Position numbers and translations under genes: made by a program
Assembly (NCBI GenBank): GCA_964036045.1
Contig: OZ038389.1
Coordinates: forward strand, 66,289,453 to 66,353,452
Reading direction: 5' to 3'
Length of the DNA: 64,000 bases
DNA from: Eutreptiella sp. 'Long Island Sound 2002'
Lineage: Eukaryota > Euglenozoa > Euglenophyceae > Eutreptiales > Eutreptiaceae
In this document: positions 21,076 to 32,995 of the stretch, in pieces
Position numbering within the stretch: the first letter of the stretch is position 1
Layout of the letters: each line of letters begins with the position of its first letter
The notes under the pieces: generated by a model
The model's database searches: none
Seen by the model: the letters and a program-made list of their open reading frames with translations, nothing else
Told to the model about the DNA's origin: nothing

Positions 21076-22005
21076 TGGTCCTGTGATGACCTCTGGCAAG
21101 CATCTCTAGTCTCAACCTGCAACGTGGCGCCCGTGCTGTGGTTTGGTGGCTCAGCCTCAACCTTTGGCGTCATGTCTCAGACTGTGCACTGAGAAAGCCA
21201 TGGGATCTTTGGGAGGTATGGTGGTGTGTACCAGTGAGCCAACAAGGGCTGTCCCGGGGACCTGTGCCGCAGATCGTTGGGCCACAAGCAGTCGAGGCTG
21301 CCCCCCACATGTCCAGAGGCACGGGGTGAAAGGGCACACAGCCACAGCACGGCGTTGTGTTGGGGTGAGGCAGCGGTGTGAGCTGTTGTGAATGAGGTTG
21401 CCAGGGAGACAGCCTGGGGCACGCATGGGAGCAGAGGGCACAGAGAGTCCCCGAGTCCCACTGGGTCTCAGGACACGACAGGCAGACAGGGGAGGTGCAC
21501 GAAGAAAACACCTCTCACCCGCCATGGGAGCCGGCAGTGAAAACAGGACGGCCCTCGAAGCAGGCAAGCAGGGGGGCCATGCTGCAGATGTGCGAGGCTC
21601 ATGGGTTGCTAGCGTGCTCGATGGGGGTGCGGCACTCCCACTATCATGATGGGCACGTATGGAGTGCAGCACTGCGGCAGCGTGGGGGCAGAGCAGTGCA
21701 GCGGTTGCCGCACGGAGGAACTGTGCAGCAGGGCATGCTCCGAGGGCAGGGGGGGGCGGGGTTGGTTTTGGTTTTGGCGGGCACCTGACCCATGGCCCCG
21801 CCTGGATGTGGCTCTGAAGGCCTAAGGTATGGGGCGCTATGGAAGATGGAGTGGGGCCTTCTGTTCCCCTGGGCCTTCTCTCAGCCCTCTAGCTCTCTGT
21901 GCTTGATGCTTCTCCGCCTGATCGGGACCCCTAGGTCCCCCTGTTTGGCAGTCCCGCCCGGTTTGGGCCCTTGTCCGCGGTCTCTGCGAACCTGGTCAGC
22001 CATCG
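21076..22005. other. Downstream of the five-exon gene, no gene seen
   Basis: G-rich text with no coherent coding frame. I saw no clear polyadenylation signal after the stop at 21075. It may hold the 3' UTR of the five-exon gene and the 3' flank of the retrotransposon remnant to the right. Confidence 0.4.
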
Positions 22006-22009
22006 CCCA

Positions 22010-24060
22010 TGTAGAATTTCACAATCTTCACCCACTGCCGGAACACCACGTGCACTGTGGCCGGCAGTAGGCTCTCCGGATCCATCGGGACTGCTGCCCA
22101 GTCATGGGTACCGTTTGGCTCCCCCACGCCACTGGACTTCCTGGTGATGGCCTGTACCCATCAGTGGAGGGCCTGCTTCTCATCTACCACCCACTGGTAT
22201 GCCCTCAGCAGCAGGTGGCGTCAGCGTTCCGGCGAAGCATTTGCCAGCGCCAGCGCCACCACTGTTTGTGCAATATACACAAGCTCCACCTTGACCCCCT
22301 CGAACTGTGCCATCCGGGCCGCCGCATGCTTGCCCGGTGCTATACCCAAGAGCCCCCCCGTCGTTTTGTCGACCCACGGCTCGAGCAGGACTGCCTATGC
22401 GTTGGTGGCACAACTACCATCGTGCGGGCTATGGTCGCCATGATGAGCCTCATCATCTGCACAGGCTGCCTGGCCGGTTGGGGTTCCGTCCCGTCAGCTA
22501 GATGTAGCACAGCGATTCCAGCATGGCCGTGCGACATTGTACCCCCACTATCGCCACTCCACTGCTTGGGGTTGCTGCCGGGTCTTGCATAGCACCGGCG
22601 TCCGTGTAGATAGCCACACCGGCATGTGGCTAGCCGGGCCCGCTCTCCATGGCAACCGCAGTACTTGGGCTCCTGCTTCTTCGCCTCTCAGGAGTCTCGT
22701 CGCATCCACCATTTCCCACCCTATCCCCCCTAGGGCTCTCTGCAAGGCTCGCTCTGTCTGCTTTGGGGCCATGTCGGAACCACCTTTCTGTAGCCCATTC
22801 CGCTAAGGCTCTCCGGGGTGCTATTCATCACCCTCACTTGCCGGCGCTCCACCGCCCGGTACACTACCGACCTAGGATGGCACACCCCCAATGCAATGAA
22901 AAGAGCGTGCCACAACGTGCCGGAGTCCCTTTTGAAGTGCAACCTCATCTTCCTCATCCAAAACCTTCCCATGGGGGCCGCCCGCTTGTAAATGTCTCAC
23001 TCCCTCTGTATCACTCTTTTGTGTCGAAGCTACCAGCGCTTGTTCCTTGTACACTTGCGCGATCTAATTGTAACTGGTGAGGTGTATGGTGACGGAGACC
23101 CACTCCGACACTGCCGCCCGCACTCTTCTGTGCACCCTGGTGCCCGGTGCTTCACCTAGCATTTGGCTTCTTAGAATCCAGATGCCTTGCTTCTTTGTGT
23201 GGCGGGCACTTTGTGCGTACTCCATGTGGTGGATGACCCTTGAGGCCCCCATCACCTCCGTGCAACCCCAGTCCATGAAGAGGTACTCTCTGTGGCCGGC
23301 ACATGGCACAAGCGGTATTTCGGTGCCACCGCATCCTGCCGCTCCACCGTTTCCACTAGGGCTTCCTCTAACGCCGCCGTTACCATTGCGTCTTCAAAGT
23401 ACCTCTGTGTATCCATTCCATTCGTCCACATAATGGGAAAGTCTGTGCGTCTTGGGCCCACCCCAGCCATATACCGCACATTCCGAAAAGGTAGACCCTA
23501 GGCCCCAAACGGGACCCCTAGAACACACCCACCTAGAAGCGCCACACCCGCGTGCTGCCTACCCCTGTCACTGTTATGATGCGTGCCCACTGGACCTGCC
23601 TGTGGAACCGTTGCCCTTTCAGGCGACTCCAAGCCAGCCTTCTGAGAAGGAGCGCCCCTTCCCCCAAGTCGACAGTCCCATACGCGTTGCTACGGTCCCG
23701 CTTGTACAACACTATTGCACCCCCCGTTGCTCTGGTGCTGTCCAGCAACATGGTTTGCATGCGGGCAACCTCGCCGATCGTCTTTGTTGGTACGCCCATT
23801 GCCTGTCGGCTCCGTTAGCTGAGTGATGAGAATCGCTACCACCTTCGCAATTTCTTCCTCCATGGCTGCCGGCCTCGTGTCCTCTTCCATCGTGACACTG
23901 GGCTTCTTGTGGATCAGCACATGCATGACTAACCTCAGGACTGGTTCTACATATGATAGCCTGCCCGTGGCCCCCACCATTGCTTGGAGCATCCCCACAG
24001 ACATGATTGTCGGCTGCTTCATAGCAGACGTTGGGGAGGCCGGATTTTCCCGGGGCTCTC
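22010..24060 (-). pseudogene. Non-LTR retrotransposon ORF2 remnant: reverse transcriptase and RNase H
   Basis: Read leftwards. A reverse-transcriptase palm motif appears as AIVLYKRDRSNAYGTVDLG, the catalytic Asp codon at 23695-23697, in a frame open from 23799. The text stays protein-like through KMRLHFKRDSGTLWHALFIA-like segments near 22950. A ribonuclease H start follows as GVAIYTDAGAMQDPAATPSS with the first catalytic Asp at 22600-22602, then AVLLEPWVDKTTGG and ALHWWVHAITRKSSG, ending near 22010. Reading needs several changes of frame and passes stops, and I found no YxDD box, so the copy is dead. Domain order RT then RNase H on one strand is that of several LINE clades. Upstream protein-like text reaches to about 24060 (GRLSYVEPVLRLVMHVLIHK). 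Confidence 0.5.
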
Positions 24061-24879
24061 GGCTCTCCCCCCGCCACCGCCCGGATCCACGTGGAGAGGG
24101 GAAAGTCCGGGTCTGTCGGCCCTGCGCCCACGTCCGGGAAGATACTAGTTTGTCTACCCTGTTTCCGTTCCATGTGTCTAACAAACTCTCCACGTCTGGG
24201 TGCTGGACAAAGCAACCAAATGGCAAGTACGGCCGACGGATGAGGGTCCAGCTTGGCAAATGGCCCCGAGGAAGAGTAGGGGGGTGCCCAAGCACGGCCC
24301 TGGCAGTGGTACCAGAGCTATGGCATGGTAGATGCAGTGTGACCAATCGCAATTTGGTGGGAGCCAAGGGTGTGCTCGTGTTGGGGGGGTCGGTGGTGCT
24401 GCATGACAGTGACCGCAACATCCACCTACCCCAGGCTACGGCGGTGTCCTTTCCGCAGCCGATGCCCAGCCCACACATCGGTGCGGCCGGGGAGGTCCAA
24501 TGGAGAGGGACAAGTGAGACCAAAGTCCGCACACTTGTGATCCTAGTGGTTGGAGCGGGATGGCGCTAGTGTCAAGAGGAGTTGGACGGAGACTGCAACA
24601 GAGGTGAAGAGGTGAGAGCTACGAGAGCTCTGATGAAGGGCTCCCAAGGGACGGCCCGGATGCCTCCGACTCGGCACGGAGTGACGGCTGCTGTGACGAG
24701 GGGTGGAGCAGCGACGGAGACGAGGAGTTGTACAACCCACCGGAGGGGGAGGCGAACGTCAGTGTTCGCAAGAAGGCGGAGGTCAAGGCAACGGCGGCAC
24801 GCTTCCGGGTGGATGCCCCAGCCCTCACAAAGACCTGATGAGGGCTCAAGGCCTAGTGGAAGGCGAAGACTACGGGAAT

Positions 24880-25315
24880 TGGGAGCCGAGGGGGCCGACG
24901 GCAAGGCCCTCCTCATCCACAAAGGTGGGCAGTGTGCGGCAATCTTAGAAGAGGTCACTGAAGACGTGTTCACCTTGCGAACCAAGTACATGGCCAAGGA
25001 TTTGGTGCGGATCATCGTCGTTTATGCCACACCGGGCAAGTCATCCGTCGGGCGCCTAGCCCCCTCATACTCTTGGGGGACCTCAATCCGGACGCGCTGA
25101 GGTGCCCGGGGTACAAGGGCAGACTGGCGGAGTGGGGCTACACCACGTACCCCACTAGGAGGACATGGAAGAGGAGAGGCGCGGGGGCGCATGCGTAAGA
25201 GCCCTCCATGTTGGAGTTCATCCTTGTGCCGAACAACTTGGTCGTACCCGGGGTCCAAACACCGCTACGGACAGACAACCACATGGTGCTGGTGGAGATC
25301 ACGATATCAGGGACC
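24880..25315 (+). pseudogene. LINE-type AP-endonuclease (EEP) domain remnant
   Basis: Three plus-strand pieces follow the usual order of a LINE endonuclease: ALLIHKGGQCAAILEEVTED with LVRIIVVYATPGK (24890-25040); after a one-base shift, LILLGDLNPDALRCPGYKGR with AEWGYTTYPTRRTWKRRGA (25061-25197), where GDLN is the catalytic core motif; after a TAA, MLEFILVPNNLVVPG and RTDNHMVLVEITIS (25198-25310), which matches the closing 'SDH' motif with Asn between Asp and His. It is on the opposite strand to the reverse transcriptase at 22-24 kb, so it comes from a different insertion or an inverted junction. Confidence 0.6.
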
Positions 25316-25420
25316 TACAACGCATTGTGTATTGGGGCGCAGCCGCGCCCGGTGTAGACACACCACCACGGCGTGCACGCCAATCAATGGCAGCCATCCG
25401 GCAAAGAACACGACCAGTGG

Positions 25421-25498
25421 TCTCAAACATACACACCCCACCCAATCTTGCTAGTGCAGTCTCAAACATACACACCCCACCCAATCCTGCTAGTGCAA
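25421..25498. repeat. 39-bp tandem duplication
   Basis: Two adjacent copies of TCTCAAACATACACACCCCA plus CCCAATCTTGCTAGTGCA, with one substitution. Confidence 0.9.
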
Positions 25499-25624
25499 GA
25501 GTGGCGGAGGCCACACTAGAGATCCGGGCAAGAGCAGTAGGCCCCCTAGCACACCTCATGGGGGCCTGGGTTGAGGCAACGGAGTGGGGTCCGCTAATGG
25601 CCCACAAACGGCGGTGGTTGGCAT

Positions 25625-25774
25625 GGGCGCCGTTCCAAGAGCTGTAGTCTGCGCAGCTAGCCAAGGGGGCTAATTGAGCTCGGGGAAGCATGGCTTAGGG
25701 GCGCCGTTCCAAGAGCTGTAGTCTGCGCAGCTAGCCAAGGGGGCTAATTGAGCTCGGGGAAGCATGGCTTAGGG
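25625..25774. repeat. 74-bp tandem duplication
   Basis: Two adjacent copies starting GCGCCGTTCCAAGAGCTGTA and ending AGCATGGCTTAGGG, apparently identical over the full 74 bases, so recent. Confidence 0.95.
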
Positions 25775-25799
25775 TCTAAGCGCGACAAGGGAACATACT

Positions 25800-28240
25800 T
25801 GCACCCGTCACGATCATCAACGATGCCGGTGGGAGGCAGTTCACATGAGAAGCGATGATGCACGGTTGATCTCGTACACTAGCGCTTGCTCCGCCTTGTA
25901 GATCAAGCTAGAACTCCAGCGCCTCGGCGGTTTTGGTTGGCACACAGAGAGGCCCCTCCTTTGCCTGGGTGAGGGCTCTCACCTCGGCACCCACCTCGGC
26001 AGGTAGTTGTCCAGCTTATGCCGCATGTCTTCCCCCCGGCGCAGCGCCATGGTCCTTGGGGGAAATGGCACATGGGGCTTTTACCCTGAACGCTCCTTGA
26101 CCCCGTTCCTCCTTCATAGGATACCAGGCCCCCTTGTCTTCCACATACGTGCCTTGCTGCCCCGTCCCTTGCGTGCTGTCTTCTGTCGTCGGCCCCTAGG
26201 CCCAGGGCTGTTATCTCTCTCCCCCACCTCCTTGTTCTTGTGCTGGCGGCCTCTCCATGGTTTCCCACTCCGCATCCCTCGGCATCCTCGTTACCGCTCC
26301 TTTACTTGGGGAGCTCTACTTGCTCGCACTGCTGAAGCTCCGCCCTCTTTGTCCCCCCCCCCCCCCCTCTAGCCGTGGGGCTGCTCCGTCTAGCCAACGG
26401 CTGTTGTGCGCAGTGCCGCCTCTCCCACTCGTGTCTTTGCTCCGCCATAGTGTGCCCACACACATCCTTCTCTTCCCTACCTCTCTGCCTCTCGGTGTCT
26501 GCCTCGCTGGCCTCTTTTGGCCTTGCTCACGCCGTCCGCACGTCTCCGCTTACTCGCTACTACACCAGTCTAGGCCCCGCCTGGCTCGTTGGCTACCGGC
26601 GGCCGCATCACCCTGCACCCGTGTACCACACCACCCTTCCCATGGTGCTAAACCTTGTTTAACGCTGCTTGTACGTCACGGCGCGCCCCACCCCACCGGC
26701 CGTCGCTCTTTTTCCAAGTCCTCATGTTGCCTACCCCCATTTCACCTTGTCACACGTGTTCACTCTATGGCCCTTGGGCACGATTGAGGCGCGGCTCTCC
26801 CCAGGAAGCCTCACCCTTGCCCTAGGCCACTCTCCTTGGCCACCGGTCGGTGTATGCACTGCCGCCACTCCCGTGCACTCTCCGCTCTGCCACTGTGCCC
26901 ATGCGCAGTTGCGTCGCTTCCAGTCTGCTCGCCCCTTGGTGGCGGGCTTGCTAGCCTCTGTGGGCACTGCCTCCTTGGGTACCTTCGCACTCGCTCCACC
27001 CTCTGTCACATTGGACCAGGCCTTGCCTGCCCCTCCCTCCCGCCCCGCCATTGCCGGCTTCGTCGCGCCGCACTCGTGTCCCTCACCTCCCTCTCCACGG
27101 CGCAAAACTGTGCTCAATCAGCGCAGTGTGTCTTAATGTCCTTAGTCCCGGGGACAATGAACGCTAACGTGCTTCAAGCTTGTGTAGTCGCTGGCCACCT
27201 TTTCTGGTCGGTGCACTTGAAGTACCTGTGCTTGTGGACTCAGTCGCTCACCTGGTGTTGCCAATGGCAACTCCCCCGACCTCGGTTGGGGGTCGGGGCC
27301 ACACTGGGCATCTCGTCTTGGCCGTCTCTGTGCACATTTGTCCGTGCACTTTGGCACCCTACTAGTCACTTGGCCTATCTCGTGCCCCGACTGGGGTATA
27401 CCGTATGAACGTTATATACATTATAAACGCCTCTAGGCTCCCTCGGGGCGCCTGTCCACCTGTTGACCCTGCCTTATTGGATTATTTCCTTGTACCTCGG
27501 CGGCTTAGCTTCACACGGGCTCCATCCCGGTGTCTAGGGCTGCCATGCCCTATCGTGCGGGCTCCACTAGGGTTGGGACGGTGGTGGCGGCGGCGCGATG
27601 TAGGGCTGCACATGCCACGCCTCACCCGCCCGCGGCTAGTTCACCCCGTTGGCACCCCTGCTCTGGCCTGTGATTCCCAAGATCTGCTCCCTAACCCTAA
27701 GATTCCAATCCTACTATGCGCTCCCCTTTGCAGTAAGGGTTGGGAGTGTACAAAGTGCGGGACAACCGGTCGACTTTGTTGTGCGCAATTACCCCCTGCA
27801 ATGGCACTATGAGAAGTACCAACAACAACACTCCATAAACTGGTCGCTGACACCGAATGCCTCGGTGGAGTCAGCAGGGGGTGGTGCTGTGCCTCTCTGT
27901 CCCCTCCTCCATCTCGGCTGGCGTGGCCCCATTGCTAACGGGGTCCTCGACCGACGACTCCGTTCTTGGATCTCTTGGCGACGGCACTTCCGCCTGCAAC
28001 TGCCGCTCTGGCTCTTGCTGTTGTTGTCACGGCGCCTGCGACTCCTGCTGCTATTCGTCCTCCTCTTCGACTCGCGCACTTCTTGTCGTCACGGACCGTG
28101 GGTCCCCTGTTGGGGGAGGGCAACCCTTTGTCATTGCCGCCAGTGGACGACGATTGGCGCCGGCGCTTGCGGTCCCTCTTGTCCGCCTAATTCTGCTTCA
28201 ACTCCCACGGCTCCATATGTGGCCCTGGCAGCGGCCGCGT
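25800..28240. other. C/T-rich stretch, no reliable gene
   Basis: Open frames are present on both strands but their products are low-complexity (Pro/Ser/Leu on plus, Gly/Arg/Ala on minus), as expected from strand composition bias. Between 27.8 and 28.2 kb the minus strand continues from the zinc-knuckle remnant as basic Arg/Ala text and may be its C-terminal part. Confidence 0.4.
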
Positions 28241-29030
28241 CTACACATGCCTTGGCAACGTGTCCCACCTTCGTGCACCTAGCGCAGGGCTTCTTCTACC
28301 CCACACGCCCAATTGCGGTGCAGGCGGACCAGCGGTGATCTTCTCTGCAGCCTAAGCACTCCATGAACTACCCTTTGGGTAGCTTCCTCTTCTCGTTCCA
28401 GCGGTTCTTGGCGGATGCTCTTTTTCTTCTTCTGAGTCACTATCCGTGCCTGGCTCGGTGTTGCCTTGATCTCCACGCCGTACACCGTGACCCCCTCACA
28501 GAGGGCATCCGCCGTCTTCCTTGTGCACGCGCCCCTGACGCCCTTTGGCTCCCTCTGGCAGTGTCTCATACGTATCCCCGAACGCGAGGTCCATAAATTG
28601 GTTGACGTTCTTCACCTTCACACCGCACGGGACTGTTATATCCACCATGTCTTGGTGCCCTCTTGCCGTCTTGTGGTTGCCCGCTGTTGTCCCCTCCCAC
28701 CGCCCCACAAATGGCTAGAAGGATCTCTGCTGGTAGCACCTCCTCCTCATCAAGGACCACGTCTATCCAATCAAGTCATAGCTTAGCCGCGACTTGGAGG
28801 TGTGGCGGGGCCCCTGTTGAGGCTCGGGTCGCCCGCTTGGCCCTGGCTGTGGCTTCTTGGTGGGCACTCAGGGCCTCCTCTGTGACTTTCTTGTGGAACT
28901 TTTCTTGAAGTCGTCGCTTGCGCGGGGTGACGGTGGGCTGCGCTGCCACGTCTCCCGCCACTGCCGCTTGTCTCCCCGGTTGGGTCGCTTGTGAGGCCGG
29001 GAAGAGCCTGCGTGCCGCTGCTAGGTCCAT
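28240..29030 (-). pseudogene. Retrotransposon Gag/ORF1-like remnant with two zinc knuckles
   Basis: Leftward reading gives a helical segment (RRLQEKFHKKVTEEALSAHQ, 28776-29030), then VVLDEEEVLPAEILLAI, then VDITVPCGVKVKNVNQFMDL and AFGDTYETLPEGAKG (28600-28708), a Lys-rich stretch, and two knuckles at 28245-28358: CLGCREDHRWSAC and, after one TAG, CARCTKVGHVAKAC, the second a canonical C-x2-C-x4-H-x4-C. This is the order of an ORF1/Gag nucleic-acid-binding protein of a LINE. It is on the same strand as the RT/RNase H remnant 4 kb further on and may be ORF1 of the same insertion. Frame changes and stops mark it as dead. Confidence 0.5.
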
Positions 29031-31173
29031 GACCTCGTCCTCCTCTGCACCTTCTTGGTCGACAACCTGCTCACCTCCATTCCGCTACTGGCTCTTTGAC
29101 GGAAATCTTGTCTTGGCCGTTGAGCCGTGCCGCCGCCGTGTGAATGGCCACCATCACCATTTGTGCACTAGCCCTCCACCATCATGCCCTTGGTGGGCGG
29201 AAAGAGCCCCGTCCCGGCTACTACGGGCTTCGTGTCCTCCCAAGTGAAGGCTCGCATCTTTTTCCAGAACAATTCCGCTTGTTGTGGGATCGCATTCACC
29301 ATGTGACCCCGCACTTCATTCCAACACTATGCGTCTGCACCCACGTACACGAGTACTTCGGCCCGGGCCGCCCTCACCGAGCCAGCATGCACCCTCTCCA
29401 TCCCTGGCATTTTCCGGAGGCTCAGAGTTTTTGCCTCCAACAGGTCCTTCATGGTGAGGGTGACCCATAGAATCTTGTCTTGCAGGAGGAAGGATGCCGG
29501 CACATCTGTTGCTGGTGCGCCGGATGAGAGACGTCCGCGAATACCCCGCCGTCCCTCTATCTTGCTCCTGTCCCGTCAATAGTGGTCTCGGGCGTCGCAT
29601 CCGGTAGTTCGTACACATCATCTATTCAGATCACGTATGCGATGCCCACGTGGCGCTAGCGTTTGCCTGCCGGGAGCGGTTCCAAGTCCACTCGCTAGCC
29701 ATCTCGGATAGCATCGAGGAGCATACCGCGGATCCGCGGTTGTGCCATAGAACTCTGCAAGGCAAGGGGTGGGCCACAGGGACTTCGGCTGTTGGTCCGC
29801 AGCCCTGTTCCTCGCTGCCCTCATGTCGCCCCCGTGCCCCTTGCCCGCGTATCGCGTTGCTTCGCTACCCAATCGCTGCTATTCGCACGAACTCCGACTC
29901 CGGGCGACCCTCGCATTGCGGTGCTGGCCTTCTGCCGGAGCACCAAGGACACACCCTCTCGTCACGGCGGCTTCATTTGCGCCCTTCTCTCGGGCTCTCT
30001 ATCTGCTCATCTTCGTAGTCACCTATGGCACATAGAGGGAGATGCTCGTGTTCCCCGCTCCGACGCCTCTCCCCTATGCCGTCTCGCTTGTCCGCCCTGC
30101 CTATGGGCTCAGGTCGGCGCAGCTATTCACCACCTGTGGCACATAGAGGGGCACAAGCGGAAGGTTCTGGACTTTGCTCTGACCCCTCACGGGGCACTGG
30201 CTGCCCCGCCTTGATGTTGTCATCTTCAAGCCGTGTCGGCCGAACTCCTTGGGCAGCGAGTTGTGAGGGTGCAGCTCCCTTCTCTTGCATAGGACTCTGC
30301 ACCGGGGGCCTTTTACAGGGTCACTAGATGTAATTCTCTGCACGCACTTGGGGGCGTTCCGTGAGGCCTACCCCCTGTCCTGTCAATTATCCTCTGCCAC
30401 AGCTCTCCTTCACCTTGTGCCGCTCAGCAGTGAAGGCTGTTCTGGCGGGGTCTCACTCCTACCAGCTACCATCCCGAGGAATTTTATGCTGGTGCCAGGT
30501 CACTAGGCTTGGGGGGGGGGCTGGGCGGCACGGAGGGGCTCACAGAAGCCATGCGTGGTACTGACTACCACAGGGGCTAGCACAACACCACCGGAGGGGC
30601 ATGGGAGAGCCTTGGAGGAGGAGGCCTAATCGCGGGGGTAGGGTCCCTCTGATGTGCCATGCTTAAACGAGGGCTGGCAATGGGGGAGAAGGTTAGCGGG
30701 TTAGAGCCTGCCTAAAGCCTACAGCACGAGGTAAGGACCCGGGCCGTTGTGATCAGGTAACCTTATCCGAAGCCCTCCCATGTGCCAAGATTGGCACTCC
30801 ACTGCCCCCCTAGTACACCAGTGCCGGCACCATATCAAGGAGGGCAAGTGTCTGGACAGAAGTGTTTTAAGGTCCCGCTCGCTCGAATGAAAGGCTGGGA
30901 GCGGGCTAGTGGGGTGATGGGACAAAGAGAAACGATCAATGGCCGTGAGGAAATAGATATGACTCAAAGGAACCATCAATGTCCATGAGGAGGGTGGGCT
31001 AGGGGGGTTGGCCATCAAGGAGGGTCTAATCCATAAGGTCAAGGGCACTCACACGCAAAGAGGGAGAGGGAAGGGTGAAGACAATGGTTAAAAGCCTTTC
31101 TGTGGGTAACATGGGCTGGGACAAGGGCTGTTCAGGCGGGATGGGGTCATAATGCACCATTTGTCCGAATGCA

Positions 31174-31175
<2 letters not shown>
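29031..31175. other. No gene seen
   Basis: Minus-strand text to about 29870 is partly protein-like (AEFYGTTADPRYAPRCYPRW) and may be the N-terminal part of the ORF1-like remnant. From 29900 to 31175 I find no supported feature. Confidence 0.35.
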
Positions 31176-31211
<36 letters not shown>

Positions 31212-31212
31212 A

Positions 31213-31297
<85 letters not shown>
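31176..31297. repeat. (CA)n microsatellite
   Basis: About 120 bases of CA dinucleotides with two CAGACA interruptions near 31206-31217. Directly followed by CCGGGGGGGGG and the hairpin repeat at 31304. Confidence 0.98.
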
Positions 31298-31298
<1 letters not shown>

Positions 31299-31303
31299 GG
31301 GGG

Positions 31304-31388
31304 GGGGGCGACTCCGCGGGTCCTAGGACGCCAACTACCCTTGCCCCCCCCCCCCCCCCCAGGGGCCTTCGGCCAACAGTTAGTTGCC
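31304..31388 (+). repeat. Hairpin repeat family GGCCTTCGGCCAACAGTTAGTTG with G/C runs
   Basis: GGGCGACTCCGCGGGTCCTA, then GGACGCCAACTACC, a run of 16 C, then GGGGCCTTCGGCC (a self-complementary GGCC...GGCC hairpin) and AACAGTTAGTTG. Relatives: 33357-33440, 34833-34858 (only GACTCTGCGGGTCCTAGGA), 38156-38182, 38627-38700 and a short GGGGGCCTTCGGCCCA at 20195-20212. Confidence 0.8.
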
Positions 31389-31567
31389 AAAGGTGTTGCC
31401 CTCAGGCGTCCATGGGCGCCTAAGGTGCCCGATGCTCCATGAACACCAAAGGTGCCCTAAGGAAAATTTTGTCCAATTTGCACCCCAACACTATCATTGA
31501 ACCCAACCTTGACTCTAACGCCCACCCCCAACCCTTAGCCTACTCCTATCTCTACATCTAACCCCGA

Positions 31568-32690
31568 CCCTAATCAAGACTGAATATTGGGACCGAGCTG
31601 GTGGGGGAGGGAACATCAGCTATGACTGGTGAGGGACATCAAGAATGATTCAAACATTGATGGCTCTTGACAAAGTGAAATCAGCTTGCAAGTGATCCCC
31701 TTCACCACGAGGCCCACTTTCAAGGCTTTTTGGACTTCTGCGGGGCCAAAATGCCCCAAAATAGGCTCAAAATGGGCTCATTTCACCCGTTGGTGCACCC
31801 CAAATGGTCTAGGATGAGGTTTGGAAAAATGTGTTTTTGACCCATTTTTGACCCATTTTTGGTCCCAAAACGGCCCATTTTCAAGGCATTTTGGGATTTT
31901 CGGAGGACCAAAATGGGCCACCACAAGCTCAAAACGGTCCAAAAACACTTGTTTTAGCGTCGCACATGGTCGAGGATCATTTTTGAGAAAAGTCATCTTT
32001 TTACCCCTACTGGACCCTGTTGACGCATTTGGGCACCCACCTTTTTGGGCTTGAGCTTGCAGCTTGCCGCAGCCTAGTGGGCCTAGGTATTGGGGTCTAG
32101 GCGTCCGTTTGGGCAATTCTGAGGGGTGGAAACCACACAAAGGGGGGGGTTGCGGGTGGAGTAGGTGCCCTCGGAATCGCATTTTGAGCCATGTGGCCTA
32201 TTCTTGGTTTGTGGCTGTCGGCATTTGGAGCTTTTGGGGGCCTTTTTGGGCCGTTTCCGGGACATATCATGGAGTTAGAGGGCCGCAAAGAGCTCGTTGA
32301 CAAGGGGAAGTCAAGCCGCACATGGAGTGCACCCACCGTTTCCCTTCGTTTGGCCGTTTTGTATGTGTTCCAGGGCTTTTTTAGCCCAAAAATGGCTGTT
32401 TTTGGCCCTAAACTGCAGTCTTTGAAACTGAGGTCCGCCACTTGCGAATCCCGTTCCCGGCCGCCACCGTTGAGTTTCTTGCTCAAACTTTGTGTGATTG
32501 TACTTCACACCCATAGGTATCATCCACCAAAATTTCACCCGAATATGAAGCACCACGATGGAGTTCTGATTTTTACCCATTTTGCGCGTGCTGCTTGCTT
32601 GCTTCTTGCTGCTGCTAAACCTGGTAGGTCCACCCTAGACACTAAAAAGGGTTATAAAACCAAGACTGGTTCCACCAGCTCGGTGACCCT
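31568..32690. mobile_element. 1.1 kb dispersed element, copy 1, with short inverted ends
   Basis: Nearly identical to 38833-39961. Near its ends are ACCGAGCTGGTGG (31592-31604) and its exact reverse complement CCACCAGCTCGGT (32672-32684). Both ends run into CCCTAA-like telomere-type sequence (CCCTAATC on the left, GACCCTAGCCCTAACCC on the right). Frames on both strands are short and are not conserved as proteins between copies, so it looks like a non-autonomous DNA transposon or similar repeat. Compared with copy 2 it has about 17 extra bases near 32087-32105. Confidence 0.75.
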
Positions 32691-32724
32691 AGCCCTAACC
32701 CTAGCCCTGCTTCTCACCCTAGGC
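32684..32724. repeat. Interstitial telomere-like CCCTAA/CCCTAG run
   Basis: GACCCTAGCCCTAACCCTAG, then CCCTGCTTCTCACCCTAGG: four degenerate telomere-type units at the right border of the 1.1 kb element. Confidence 0.6.
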
Positions 32725-32816
32725 TAGGGTCAGACTGAGTGTTGGGGTCAGGGGGTGCCATAAGGACGCTCACGCTTTTTTTTTTAACTATGGCATCCAC
32801 TCTCTGATGTTTGGTG

Positions 32817-32995
32817 GCTACCCACCAACCGCCATCGGTTACCCACCAACCGCCATCGGTTACACACCAACCGCCATGGGTTACCCACCAACCGCCATGG
32901 GTTACCCACCAACCGCCCTCGGTTACCCACCGGCCGCCATCGTAGGGCGTATTGGACACTCCGAGTTTTTTTTTTCTTTCATTACGGCACCCCCT
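32817..32995 (+). repeat. 21-bp minisatellite plus tail shared with 19309-19395
   Basis: Six units of TTACCCACCAACCGCCATCGG, then GTAGGGCGTATTGGACACTC, T9C TTTC, ATTACGGCACCCCCTGG. The tail matches the element at 19.3 kb almost base for base. Confidence 0.9.

Noticed and set aside
23690-24532. A 280-codon minus-strand frame as a separate gene
   Set aside because: Its right part is Pro/Thr/Arg low complexity and its left part overlaps the reverse-transcriptase remnant; treated as part of that remnant.
26257-27408. Several plus-strand frames over 120 codons
   Set aside because: C/T-rich composition bias gives Pro/Leu/Ser text without structure on plus and Gly/Arg text on minus.
31088-31442. 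Open frames of up to 100 codons across the CA microsatellite
   Set aside because: Products are only Val-Cys or His-Thr repeats; they are a by-product of the dinucleotide run. The same applies at 33307-33615 and 46367-47045.
32097-32727. Frames on both strands inside the 1.1 kb element (up to 178 codons)
   Set aside because: They change length and end differently between the two copies and show no motif; the element appears non-coding.
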